A stretch of 64,000 nucleotides of DNA from Nautilus pompilius (Eukaryota > Mollusca > Cephalopoda > Nautilida > Nautilidae): NCBI GenBank assembly GCA_018389105.1, contig JACATO010000041.1, forward strand, positions 186,001 through 250,000, in the 5' to 3' direction. Each line of letters opens with the position of its first letter. The stretch's first letter is position 1. Below, piece by piece: positions 23,301 through 35,800 of this stretch. The position numbers and the translations under genes are program-made. The notes beneath the pieces were generated by a model. It worked only from the letters and a program-made list of their open reading frames with translations, had not been told where the DNA came from and made no database searches.

Positions 23301-26296
23301 GATGTGTGGCACATTGCTTCATCTGGAAGGATATGGTGATTACATTGAGGATGGCATAATTAAATGCAGGTAAGCAAAGGCAGTGGAACCATTGGTGTGG
23401 ACACGGGTCATTTGCTCCCAAACACCCCCTCACACACTTTTTTACAGAGTAGTTAAATGCCATTCTAGGAGATTTTTTTTTTACTTTGGTGGTTTTCCCA
23501 TTTTATCTTCATTCCAAATATTCTATGCTTGGTGCTTGGGTATGAATATGCTCTGGATCAAAAACCTTGCCAACCTTTTTGCAGGCCTGTATGTGTCCAG
23601 TGGATGTTAATTGGCGACAGACTTTATTAACATGTTACCAATAGCTTACATTGAGCAGCATGTTCAGTGTACACAAGTCTGTACAGGACCCATTGTACAG
23701 TGCATCAACAGTCACTGAAAATTTGGGGTGACAACAGTTAGTTCTGCACATGCAGTGATAGTGGTAGGGCATTCAGGATGTTGGTGTGCAGTAGTTAAAC
23801 CTTTCTACCTGAATAAATAAATTATTTGAGACACACTTTACAGATATATTGACTGGCCTCTGATCAGCTTGTTGACCTAACCTTAAATAAATGGGGACAA
23901 ATCTTAGTTGTTTTTGGTTTTTGACATACTTTCTGCCTACCTTTGTGAATTATTTTATAGCATTGGCAGCGGTCAGATACATGAAACATAGGCAGACCTG
24001 CTCTTTTAGAAGTGCTCAACTTATGGCAAAGATCTTGAGCAGAAAAAATTGTTTAACACTGTTCTTAATTCTGCACTCATGGACAGAAAATTAAGCCTTG
24101 AGTCAGTTTGTTTTTTTTTATCATAGTCTAAGGAAAATATTTCAATAAAAATAAAACTACAAATATGACATGATAAGATTATAAACCCTGTATGTAACTA
24201 TCATAAATAGAACTTTGAATAAGCTAAGTGCATCTACTAAGTTTTTTTTTTAGTGCTAACAATATTCAAGTTAATCCTTTACAGTATCTTCACCTATGAT
24301 GTACAACTGCAAATGGATACTTTCTAAGTTGAATAATTTTTTGACTAAAAGATAATTTTCAATTATTATTTTTTTTGCGGCATTAAGCAGCTTTAAACTT
24401 CCATATCTGTATTCTTGTTTGCTCATTTATTTTCTTTGTGTATAATAACTTAATGAAGATGATGTTCAAATAAAAAACTGGGATAAAATAACATCATGCT
24501 GGGTTTCATTTGAACAACATCCTTAATACCTGTTCTCTTTATAAATCTAAGTCTAACTAACCTGCTTTTGCCATTTTTTAAAAATCTTGTCTCTCATTGA
24601 AAATTTATAAAAGGTCACTACCAAAAAAAAAACAACAAAAAATAGTCCAAGGATTGGGCTGGTGAACCCAAAATTAAATTAAACTTATAGAAAACAGAGC
24701 CATATGAGAATAACTTATTTTGCTTAAAAAAATAACAATTTCTCTTGAAAATGTTAGTTATACCTATTGTGATAATGAAACATTGATACTTAAAATAAAA
24801 TAGTTTCATATGTTGAAAATATTTTATAAATTGCATGATTTGTTTCAAAGATTACCTTTTATTTAAATTGATTTACAATATGTGGAAGCATTTATATATT
24901 TTTAATAATTTCATCCAACAGCTAAGCGGAGGAGTTCTGATAGGGACTTCCTGCTTATCTGCCTTCTGTGCCTTGATATAGTAGCTGGTCTCTTACCCGG
25001 TTTTAATTTGGGGAGGTCTGAGTATTAAACTAACCATCATACAAAATTGTGGCTGGTTACTGGAACAGAACCACCTAGTTTTTGTCCCAGTGTGTTAACA
25101 CTGGCACTGGATGGCATGTAATATGTACATTTTTTTTTTTTTCATAATGAGCTGAACAAAATTGATATTTTTTATTTAAGTTGACTCTTATACTTTTTTC
25201 CAATTAAAAAAAAAAAAAAAACTCACACCTGGATGATGACTTTTTGTCAGTTCTACTTTCTTTAGCATTGTGAGTCGTAAGCTAGAAGTTCTCCCCTCTC
25301 CTCAAGTTGTCATCTGAATGGTTAACTGATGCCTCGTTATTGTTGCAGCTCTGTGCTGTCCTTCTTGCTCGATTCATACAGACATCTATTGCAAATGCTC
25401 TTAATGACTCAACACCAGAAGGCTCCAGTAAGGGATACCTTTTTCCTTGCAGCTTTAAGAAATGGAAAATGCACAGAAAGGGTAAGTATATGGTTAATCA
25501 GAATGAAGGAATTATCTTTATGCCAACCAGATTTGTTATTACTAAATGTGTACGTGTGTGTGTGTTTTAAGATGATAATCTAAGAATAAAAGTCCAGTTG
25601 CTTTGCTAAAAGTTGATTAATAAAAACATTCTGTGTTTGAAGAAAGACAGTGGGTTAATTACTTGTAGTTCTCTTGTCAACATACCTGAAGTTTAATTAG
25701 TAAAAGTAAGCTTTCATACATTTTGTCTATTCATTAAACACACTCAATGCTTTGGTGTATTTATCAGAATAATTTTTTCTCAGTATTATTTTTTTAATCA
25801 ATAGCAATACATTTCTATTGTTAAGCAAGTGCTTTCACAATTTGTATCTGATATTTTGCATTCAGTTAAAAAGTTCTTAAAACACCTGAACGCAGACTGA
25901 ATTTTTCCTTAAAAAAGAAAAAAAAACACTTTGGAGAGTATTTTATAAAATGAAAATAGTGAAAGCCCCATTGTCTTTCCAGGTGAAAAGAAACTTAAAA
26001 AAATAAAACGGCATAAAATCTATGCTAATGAAGCAACTCCTTTCAACGTCAAAAATCCAAGATACATAGACCAAGAAGATGTGAATATATACGAAGAAAT
26101 CCAATATTCACAAGGCGATGACAAGCAACCTTTTCCATTAGGTTCTGCATCACACCAAGCTGTTTCTTCTCAAATGGCAGAGCAACCGACGTATAGAAGC
26201 TCGATTAACCTGACACTAAAAGCCGAACCCTATTCTCAGCAAACACGGGGACTTCCAACTCTGGTGATACCAGCACAGCAGTCATCTGAAGCATAA
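14366..26296 (+). CDS. Peripherin-2/ROM1-like tetraspanin, four exons
   Basis: Exons 14366-14913, 22508-22742, 25349-25481 and 25983-26296 join with GT-AG sites in matching phase and encode 409 aa (vertebrate PRPH2 is about 346). Membrane segments lie at about residues 17-43, 58-83, 97-121 and 246-272. The large loop carries the tetraspanin CCG (160-162) followed by DWFGVSW, then PFSCC (195-199), PC (206-207) and ETGC (231-234). This arrangement is specific to the peripherin/ROM1 branch, whose members shape photoreceptor disc rims. Both intron positions in the loop/TM4 region resemble those of vertebrate PRPH2. An extra intron splits the tail, which is long and polar with an IYEEIQY stretch. 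The proline at about 145 sits where PRPH2 has Cys150, which forms inter-subunit disulfides. Role in a photoreceptor or other ciliary or microvillar membrane is inferred from the family. Confidence 0.9.
15962..15995. repeat. (TC)n/(CA)n compound microsatellite
   Basis: A TC repeat with one interruption runs directly into a short CA repeat, in intron 1 of the tetraspanin gene. Confidence 0.9.
16190..16420 (+). mobile_element. Tc1/mariner transposase N-terminal relic
   Basis: A frame reading SEDYSMQQIAAQFCGLGAV, then VHGTGTIDNR and GRKP, matches the helix-turn-helix start of Tc1-like transposases (xxxGxSxRQIAxxFxxxxxT, then GTTxxRxxxGRP). The catalytic part could not be recognised downstream, and stops are present. 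It is a dead fragment in intron 1 of the tetraspanin gene. Confidence 0.5.
17150..17880 (-). mobile_element. Probable Tc1-like transposase C-terminal relic
   Basis: On the minus strand, frames contain a KHLWDKLN stretch preceded by a CNPS-like segment, resembling the Tc1 SPDLNPIEHLWDxLxR motif. A degenerate upstream region could be the FQQDNARPH part. Many stops interrupt it. The match is loose and rests mainly on one motif. Confidence 0.4.
18194..21345 (+). mobile_element. 5'-truncated I-type (RNase H-bearing) LINE, inactive
   Basis: This non-LTR retrotransposon copy begins inside the apurinic endonuclease (SSDHKPILATLHLP near 18284). The reverse transcriptase follows: ENYRPISLTSVVGKVMERIV (from 19144), FIDYSRAYDKVW (near 19365) and the catalytic FADD at 19629-19640. 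An RNase H domain comes next (YTDG near 20507, then CPSHCGVKGNGIADATA near 20838). It ends with a zinc knuckle, CRKCGLGEETAEHVMNDC. The RNase H places it in the I-like group. Damage seen includes frameshifts between endonuclease, RT and RNase H segments (for example near 20700) and a TGA at 20091 inside an otherwise continuous frame. The remaining frames are long, so it is fairly young. It sits in the sense orientation in intron 1 of the tetraspanin gene. No target duplication was identified. Confidence 0.88.
22179..22215 (-). pseudogene. U6 snRNA-derived fragment
   Basis: On the minus strand these 37 bases match the central part of U6 snRNA as I remember it. They run from ATTAGCATGGCCCC through TGCGCAAGGATGACACGCAAATT. 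The 5' stem-loop and the ACAGAGA box are not intact (AAGAGAC instead) and the 3' stem is missing, so it is probably a retro-derived fragment rather than a working gene. It lies about 300 bp before exon 2 of the tetraspanin gene. Confidence 0.75.
23140..23790 (-). mobile_element. Tc1-like transposase C-terminal relic
   Basis: The minus-strand frame at 23463-23131 includes VITISFQMKQCATHPEPLQE, then LQLLPW, which resembles the Tc1 catalytic stretch (FQQDNAxPHTSxxxxxxL, then LPWPxxSPDLNPIE). The second catalytic acidic region is degraded. It lies in intron 2 of the tetraspanin gene. Confidence 0.55.
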
Positions 26297-29200
26297 TGTT
26301 TACCTCTAGATTATCTGTTTTTCATTGTGTGACTTTTTGCTGTGTCGTGAGAAAACTTGTATGAGAAACAACTAGGAGCTCTTTAAATATGCTTTCATTG
26401 ACAGAAATTTATTTGAAAGGACTTTCTAGATTCTATTATTTTCAATAATAACTAATAACTGTCAAACGGGGGGGGGGACAAGGTTTTTTAAAAAATTGCA
26501 TTTTGAATAAAAATTTAGAGTTTTAGGTTGGTCAGAAAATAAACTTTTACAAATTGAATATTGTTTTCTTATATATCATCAGTGAGAGTAGCATGAGAAT
26601 TTGGCTTTTATGTGGAAAACATTGTCGTCATCAGCTGCTGGTCAAAATGAAATTATAACCTCTGGAAGTTGCAGGTGCTACAAGTATATTATAATACTTG
26701 AACACATTAATTAATAAAGATAAAATTAGCAAAATTAAAATTTTTATACCTATTGAATTTGTTTTTTTACCTACTTTGATTATCCATACTCTGTAAATAT
26801 TTTGCTAACATGCTCTGTTATATAAGTCCTTGGTTTTTCCTGATTTTGAATATGCTGTACAGGTGTATGCCCATATTTAAAATAGGATACTGAATTTTGT
26901 TTTCAATTTATAGGCATTTAAGTTGTGCAAAAAGATTAAAATTATTAGCTTTACACTCCTGTGTAAGTTAGACCATGTATCATATTATTTCCAATAATTT
27001 TATGTAAGCCAACAGCACATTAGAATTCATTTATTATGGAACTTTAACTAGAGTATAGCTGTTGATGGTAAGTAAAAATTCCTTTTCCATCCTCTCTCAT
27101 AATCACAGCTTGGAGACATCAAAGATAATTTCTCTTAGTTTTTATGGATATTCTAATGGAATGAGTTCCATTCTACTTTAAATGCCTTCCAAATCTCTTC
27201 CTTTGATTTTGGAGCTTTTTATGTCTTATCCTATCAAGCTGAACTGCTACTGACTTTATATTGTTTATGGCTAAAGAAAGTTCTACCAACTATTAATAAA
27301 TAAACTATTGAAAACAATCAAAATGGAAGTTTGCATTATAACTTGTAAAACTCTACTTTGGATCAGATTTCATGCTAAATAAGCCCTAATGATACTGATG
27401 AATTAAAATGAGATTATTTAATAATACAGATGGTCTCTAACTCATCTACAGGCACTGATTTAGCTTTTAGATTAAATAAGTGATTTCCAATGCTGGGAAA
27501 CATTTTAATATGAACAGACAAAATTCAGATGTTACCATTTAAAATTACAAATAGAAATGGCACCCATACAATGAAAAGATATTGCATTTGGTTTTCTCTT
27601 AGAATTTTTAAGAGGAAGATTTGTTACATTGCTGCAGTAGTTGAGCAATATCAGCAACAATAGGTTAGTAGTCCAAAGGACTTAATTCGTTGTCGTCTTT
27701 TATGGCAGACTGTATGTTGATTATTTATAAAGGATCATGATAGTTTGATCTAAGATATTCTTAAGCTGTTTAATTGCATAAAAATATATTTTAGGATATT
27801 TGAAATTACAAAAAAAAAATCTATTACGGGGAAGCTTGGTGACCAGGGAAGTGAACTGTTTATCAATAAGATTTTTAAATAGATTCATGCTATTAACCAT
27901 TGCCACCAGCATTTATTCCATTCATTTAAAATTCTGACTAAAAAATGTTTTTTCTCATCAGTGTGCTGAAACTTTAGCCAGTTTATAATTGTCTTTTAAT
28001 ATTAGGTAATGCAAAGAATTTGCACACTAAAAATCCTTGATTATTTTAAAAAATATCTATCAGATCATCCCTCAGGTATTCAAAGTTATGAATAACAACA
28101 TGCACGTTTACATGCTATGAGCTTTATCTATTTTCTTATAGCTTTTATAATGAATAATGAACAAATGGTTTAAAGAGATCACAAAAATAGAACAAATGTT
28201 AGATAAAATAAAATTTTGACACAGTTAAGAAAGGACAACATGGCTATCGCTTGTTTACCAAATGTTATTTTGATAGAATACTGTGTCAAGTGATGAGGCT
28301 GATCTGATTCATTGGACAGCAGCTACACAAAAACCATGAGAGAATTACTACATTACACTAACACACAGCATTTCAAATAGGTTCATGAGGTACAGATGCA
28401 AACAAAAAGATAAAGTCCAGGGGTAAATTTTCTGGTTTGTAATGTGTGTACATCACCAACAAATTTCACATTGCATGTGCAGAAGTTTTTAGGCAAAAAA
28501 TGAAAATGGAAACTCCCACAAAATAAAGGTGATGAAGGCTGTTGCATTTCTCATCCAAGCAGAAGCTGACTGGGATTTGTAGAACATTTTAATTTATGAT
28601 TTTTAGATTGTATGAGTAACTAAAAAAATTTTAAAAAACAAAGTTAATGAGACCTGCTTTTGTTCCCATCTTTTGATTCATTTTAGGTCAGAACCTTTTT
28701 TTCTTTTTTAACACATCTGAGTTTTACACGCACTAATAGTAAGATTTTTAGATATCAATTAAATAGGATGGTACAAAAAGTAATAGATTAATCAACAACT
28801 CCCAAAATGAGATGTATATTGACTGCATGGCTTCCCCAATCTCACATACTTGAAACAGAATCATAGATAGTTTGAAACTCACTGCTGGGATTTATTGCTG
28901 TTATAAAATAAAATAAATTGTTACATTTTTAATAACAAAGGTATTTTTAATAGGTTGTGTTTTCTGGCCATTGGTCTATCTAAAAAAAACAACAAAAATC
29001 ATCACTTCATTTGTTAGCAACCAAACGGGGAAAATTTTTTTTGTTTAACCACTTAAAGAGCTGAGTGTGTTAATGAGAAACTCTCTAGGAATTTCAATAC
29101 AAAAACTAATCTTATTATATGCAGCAAAAGACCATAAACAAATGATTTGATGTCTCTTTGAAAACAGGAAGTGTTAGGGCCAAAGTTTGAATCTGGGTCA

Positions 29201-29860
29201 ACTCTGGGATGCATCTCTGGCCTGGTTTATTTTTGATCTTCTTGGCCAGCAAGGTGGCCTGAGACTTCAAATAGGAACTCTACTGCCAGATATGGCCACT
29301 AGTTATGGAGACAAAGTCAGGTCTAGAATTTCAATGTCTACCTTTCATTGATAATAATGGTTTATCCACTTCTAAAAAAATATTTATTCTGTTTCACCAC
29401 TGGAAAAAAGAAAAAAAACAGAACTTTAAAATAATATACAAGTCTTTATTTCTAAAAGGTAACTAACAAGATGATAGTAAACAGAACTCTCTTTTTTTAT
29501 CATTAGGATTATTAGCCATAAATAAAATGCCAAAATACTTTCCAGAAGTTACAGCAACAATCAGTTATAGGTTTCATTTCAAAAGTTTATGCCAAATTTG
29601 TTTTGTTTTTTTTTTTGCAAGAGAAAAAACCGTTCAACATTTTAAGCATTTTTTAGTTTGTTCTCTATGATATATATATATATATATTGTTAAGCCATAA
29701 ATTAATTTTTACATATAGCATTTTGAACTTTTTTGACTGATTGTAAGTTCTGGAAATTCATATGGTAACTACAAAATATTTCTGGTATTCATCTGTTTTA
29801 AAAAGTTTTAAAAACAACAACAACAAAATCCATAAAATTAAATAAAGTTGTGCAACAATA
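26297..29860. other. Tail-to-tail intergenic DNA
   Basis: The left part is the presumed 3' UTR of the tetraspanin gene, with AATAAA sequences near 26506 and 26540. The right part precedes the 3' end of the leftward membrane-protein gene. No further gene was recognised. A (TA)n tract lies at about 29669-29688. A weak inverted repeat (TTGACACAGT at 28216, complement at 28280) was noted. Confidence 0.5.
29669..29688. repeat. (TA)n microsatellite
   Basis: About nine to ten TA units just beyond the 3' end of the membrane-protein gene. Confidence 0.9.
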
Positions 29861-29863
29861 TTT

Positions 29864-32800
29864 TCACAAAATTACTGTTCCTGTGGAGTTTCTTGGGCGT
29901 GGCGGTATACTGTCTATAGGTATAAATTCCAGGTGTTTTCCTTTCCTATTGCGGCGCACCATACAAAACGCTACTATACTTAATATAAATGACACTGTAG
30001 ATAGTGACCCAAATCCAGCAATGATCCCATAAAACATGACATCTGAATGTTTTTCTGAAAAAAAAAAAAATATATTTATATATTGGGAGTGGTGTTTAGA
30101 ATATGATCGATACTTTAACTTAGATAATATAAAAGTAAATTTTAAAAATTCAGCATTAAGGGTTGTGAAAAGATAAATGTCACTAAAAAAATTTTACATG
30201 TAATTTTAAGTTACTGAGATGATGCTTATACATTTTTTAGTATAAAATGGGCTTCCAATACTCAGAAGCCTGTAATAACACTAAACTGTGAAAAGCTACT
30301 TCTTGGGTTTAAACTATTTCTAAAAAACAACAAATTCAGTGTTTTTAAATAGCCTATATTAAAATAAAAGTCTGGAGTTTTTCAACAAATAAAACATTTT
30401 AATTCAGTAGAGAAATTCAAAGTTTGAATTAATGATGAAATCAATAAATGATCATTATTTTGCTAAGATCTGTGCATTCTATACAACAACAAAAACAAAT
30501 ATATTAATAAATACAATCTCTATTGTATTCAAGGATATAATATTAAAGCATGCAGAAACTGTATATCATAAAAAGAAAAACTTCAACAGAACAGATCAGT
30601 GTTACATCTTTCAGATAAAGAAAAGGGGTAGCATTAAAAGTTTTTTTATACCTTGAAAATATAGAAAAAAACTTAATTGGCTTCTAATTCTGGAAGAAAT
30701 ATTTTTAATAATATCTTTTAAAGTATTCAAGCCTGACTTAGAATTGCAATCTTGTATAGAAGGCAACGGAATTTGAGCAGGAAGCCAGCCCAAGTTTCCA
30801 AGAAATGCAATAAGTTTAGAAGGCTTAGGGCTGATATTTAGGATTGGTGACTTTTGATCAACTCACTACATATAGTAACTTCATTTCATAAGTTGTTCCC
30901 TGCACAAAAGCAGCAATGTAAGATATTGCTTCTTTAAATTATTTCAGCTATCACTGAGTGCTTTTGAATTAAGGGACTAGTTTTGGAAGAAGTGTAAAAA
31001 TACAGTACTTCCTTAATGTAGAAGACATTTCAGTGTATGCCAGTAATGGTAAATGGTTCAACTTAAAAAGAAAAGGGTTAGTGTAATTTAGTAATAGCCA
31101 GCTGCTCAAGTGTTTTCTAAGTAATGTGTCAAGTACAAACTTTATCAGTGCGATGAACAAGTTACTAGGTCAAGACAGCATGTATGTGCACTGTAATACT
31201 TTTGTATCACCAGTAAATAATACTGTGTGTGTATATATATATAGAGATCATGTTTAAAAATAATACTATTTTTAAATATCTATTCCTTTATCATTGTTTT
31301 TACAAGACTCCAGTATTAAAGTTATTATGAGTACTACTAACTCTAAATGGTAGAGGCTTTTTTTCCTTGGAGGGGTTCTCTCTTTTTAAAAAATTTCTAG
31401 CTAAAATATCTTCTGCTAAAAACAAATGGCCAATGGAAACATTTCAGATTTGAAGCTCACTCAGAATGCTGGCTTTCCAGCAAAGATTAAAGCTGCTCTG
31501 TAACAGGTTAACCACCAAATATTGAATGGTGTCCATGTGCAAGCAAACAATGGCTAGTTATTTCAGTAATAAATGTATTTAGTATTCTCAGTTGCAAGTC
31601 TCTCTCTTTTTTTTAATGTTATAATCCTGCATTTTTGTGTCCTTTTATTGTTCACGATGTTTAAATCTGTTTTCGTAGTCAGTAACATACACCAAAATGT
31701 ACTATACTCATCTATTATTACAACTTCTAGCTCAATATGCTTTCCATATACAATGGCAACAAAGCAAAGAAATAAAATAGTATTAAATAATAATGCATAA
31801 TTGTCATCTTCAGTTTGATTTTGAATATCAAAAAACATCCTTCACTAAAACTTATTCAGCTTTCATGCATTAATATTTGCTTATTTTTAGGAATATTTTT
31901 TCAGCTAATTTTAAATCCAATTATGTATGTAAAAGTTGTGTGGTTCTGCTGATAAAGGTTTGATCAGATCACATCTTCAGTTTGTTATTCAGCAGTGTTC
32001 TCAAGAAAATGTACTGTAATTTGTAAAAAATGCAACATGGTTGATTCAAGGTGAAGAAAATTTCCAATATCAAGAGTAACCTTTATGATAGAGTTCTGTC
32101 AAGAGAGACAGTATGATCAGTTTACACTATCATTTTTAGTTTTCCACAGCTACAAGTTGCTTAAATGTCTGCATATATATGTGTGTGATCAAAGAGTTTT
32201 CAGTCTGAATTTAGTGCAGTAATAACATGACATAATATTCACAAGCATGCCTTCAAAGTAGTCACCCATTCTAGTGGTTTAGCAATTTCTGAAAGTTGCT
32301 TTTGATTCTTTCAAAACTGAAACTAGTGTAATACAACTTTCACATTTTGGAATATGGCACTGGGCGCCCAATATAACACAGCCCACATGGTCCATATTGA
32401 AAGATGTTATAAGATACTTTCAGAAGCTCCAAGCCAAGAGCCAAAATAATGCATAAATACAGATAAACAGATTAAATCAGTCTCATAAACAAATAAACCA
32501 TTTAATCTGATGTAAATAGACTTCCGGTAACAGAATGAAAACCAATTTAAATAATTCAAATTTTATTTCTGGTAACAAAAATGGAAATTCATATGTGCAA
32601 TTGGACTATTTAAATCCCCAGAAGGTCAGTTCTTGCTTATATGGATTATTTAAAAATATTTTTAGGGCACACAATTGACAAAATCATATTTCATTTATTA
32701 AGCATATGAATGTGTTGAAGAAATCAGTGATTTTAAACTTTACATTTACTCCTTGTCTCTGCATTTGCTAGTTGTAAAATGTTTTGAAGTTATGTCAGTT

Positions 32801-35800
32801 GCAGCAGTTGATTTTCATTGACTTCCAACCATCTCAGTGATTCTTTTAGGTAGTGGATGAATATATCGGATGATGGTACTGGCTTGGTCTTGGAGTTTTT
32901 GTCACCATCATCTTCAATTTGCAGATGTCTTGAAGATTTAGATATGTTACAGTGGCCAATATTTCATCATCATTCATTGACTTGGTAGTTTTTTGGTCTT
33001 TGATATTTAACCATGCATTTATGTTATTAGTATCTAATTTGGCTCCAAGCACAGACCTAGCAGTGCTTAGATCATGGGCAATGAATCTATCATAGTCTCC
33101 AATTTGATTTTCTCTTTAATGTACTGTATTTCTTCAGAAAAGTTTTCAAAATCTTCCTTGTCATTGTTGTTTTCTGTCTTTAATGCAGCACCAAGAGTGT
33201 TTCCAGGAGTTTTTAATATACAATTAATTGTCAATTTTTACCAAACATGGCTGCACATGTTGATTCCCTCTTTCATGTTGAGTTGAGTTTCTTCAGGCCT
33301 CTTTGTCAGTTTTCTTCTGTAGTTATGTTTGAAGGTTAATATGATGCTTGGTGAAGGAGAACTTTCAAAGTCATGTTTTTCAGCAGATAGACACTTTTGA
33401 TGTTCCAGACTCTTGTTACCAGGTTCTCTGGGGGGGGGGAGTAAATATGCAAGGCAGTTGTTAAGCAGAAAGACAGCCTTCTTTAGTAATTTGTTCTGTC
33501 TGAGATGTTTTCTGATATTTGATATTAATTCATGATGGAACTAGTCCTCAAAAATTGATAAAGTCATCCAGGTTTTGGTACTATTTGGGTATTGGCATGG
33601 TAGTGATTTTGGTTTCAGATGCTAGAAGCAACATGGTTTGTCAAATTTTCCAATGAAAAGCAAAGTCAGCTTATCAACCAGTTTTGTTGCAGCACAGGAG
33701 GACTGTCAACCTTGTCCCATCTTTTTAGATCCAGAAGTTTTGTTGGTGGTGTTTCTTGTCACTAGTGTCTTCTCTGGTAAAATTTTGTAGTACGGAGCTA
33801 TCTTCCTGTAGTTGTAGATTTGTTCTTCGGTGTATCCTCCTCATAAAATCTTTAATTCAGCAGAAAATGATGTTGCAGCTAGATCATCTGCAGACCATTG
33901 TTCTCTTATAGTAAGTTGAAAAATGCTGTGCTGGTTTTTGAATCTTGCTAACAATTCTTTGCTGGCTTCAAAATGTACCTGGATGCTGGTATTTCCATTC
34001 ATTTGGTGGGAAGATTCCTTAGTTTGAATTTAAATGAAATGATTGGATATGCATTTGTCTTTGGTTCTCTGATGGGTAAATAATCTGTGTGACTTTCTCA
34101 AAAGGTGTGTTGTTGGAATTTCAGACTTACTTTCTTGCTTGGCCACCTTCATCTATCTCATTTGACACCCTTCTCAACTTATCTTCATCTTTAAGCCGTC
34201 CACAAAGCATTGATTCAGCAGTCCCTATTCTTTTTTTAAATGATGCTTATGTAGTGCTTTCCTTCATCTGGTTGACATTTTTCAGCTTCTCAGCGATGGT
34301 ATAAGATTTTCTCTTTTGTGATTCAGTAGACATGATTTCATGTTCATTGTTGTATGAGTATCAGTACAACTGCAGATGGTTCTATACTAAATTTGACTTG
34401 TATTTATTCAGAGAAAAATGGTGATGAATTATGATGTGAAAATTTCATGGGCTAATCCCCTTATTTAGTCAAAAGGCTGACATTTCATTGGCTGGTTCTA
34501 AATCTGTGTTTTATTATTAAAAATTTATTATTAGGTTAACAATAAAAGCATAAACAGTAATCCAGCAGCTAATAAAAAATGCAGTGAATATTAAGTAGCA
34601 TATTTATTTAAATTCATATTTTTTATTGACTTTGACCTGAAATTAAAAAGTTTGATAATAGTTTCATTTTATTGAATTGCTTTTGGGTAGCAATAAGTAT
34701 TAACTGTTGAAAGTTTATCATCTGGAATATTTATACTTTAACAATGTTCAACACATCATGAAAAAGACTGAAAATACATTGAAAAGATAAATTTAAATGA
34801 AAATTTTGAAGATGGACCCATGTTATACCGAGGTCAAGCCCCAGCATGTTAGACACAAGATCAAATCTTGCATGCTTTATTTTGGAGCAGTGAAAAAAGA
34901 ATCACATGGTGCAAAGTTTGGTGAATATTTTAGATGTACAATAACTGGAATGTAGTTTTGGTAAAAAATTGATACAGAAATAGTGATACATGCACTAGTG
35001 CATTCATATGATGCAAAATACAGTTTGGATTTCCACTTTAGCTTCCATCTAATAAATGTCACAAATTATACAGAATGCCTGATTCACTGTCTGACCTTCT
35101 GGGGAAAATTCATGACACGATACCTTCATGGTCAAAGAATACTATCAGCACTGTCTTCACTTTCAATCTCACCTGTTCTGCTTTCTTTGTTCTGATCAAA
35201 ATGATGTTTCCAACCAGAAAGATTGGTGACTGGTTTCCAGATCATAAGTGTAATCCCAAGTTTCACTTACCTGTTATATTCTGAAGAAATTCTGGATTAT
35301 TTGCTGACCACTTTTTAAGATCCTGGCACACAGGTCTCAATGCACTTTCTGCTTATCAATGAGAGGCATGGAACTAACTTAGCAGAAACTCATTATATTC
35401 TAAATCTGTAATAACTGACTACTTGTGCCATAGGAAATGTTAACTTCTTCCACAGCTTCCCTGATGGTCTTTTACCAGTTTGCATGAATCAAATCAAGAA
35501 CAAGACTGACTGAATTATCTGGGTGGTGTGCAAAGTTTCTGCTTGACCAGATCTTGGATCATCTTCAGTGTTCTACCATATCTAAATTGAGAAAACCATT
35601 TATATATTGTAACATGGGATAATGCTTTGTCACCAGCATTTGATGTATTTTGCTGGCTGCTTTCTCCTGACCTCCAACAAAATTTGTTGCGCACTTGCTA
35701 CTTGTGTACATCTGGCATCTTGAAATATGCTGCTCAATCTATGAGTGATCAGCAGGAAATTGTGGTGCAACCCTGTTTTAGTTGTCTGCCAGCATCACTA

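Noticed and set aside
28216..28289. 10-bp inverted repeat (TTGACACAGT and complement)
   Set aside because: Arms of this length with a 54-bp spacer are expected by chance in AT-rich DNA of this size.
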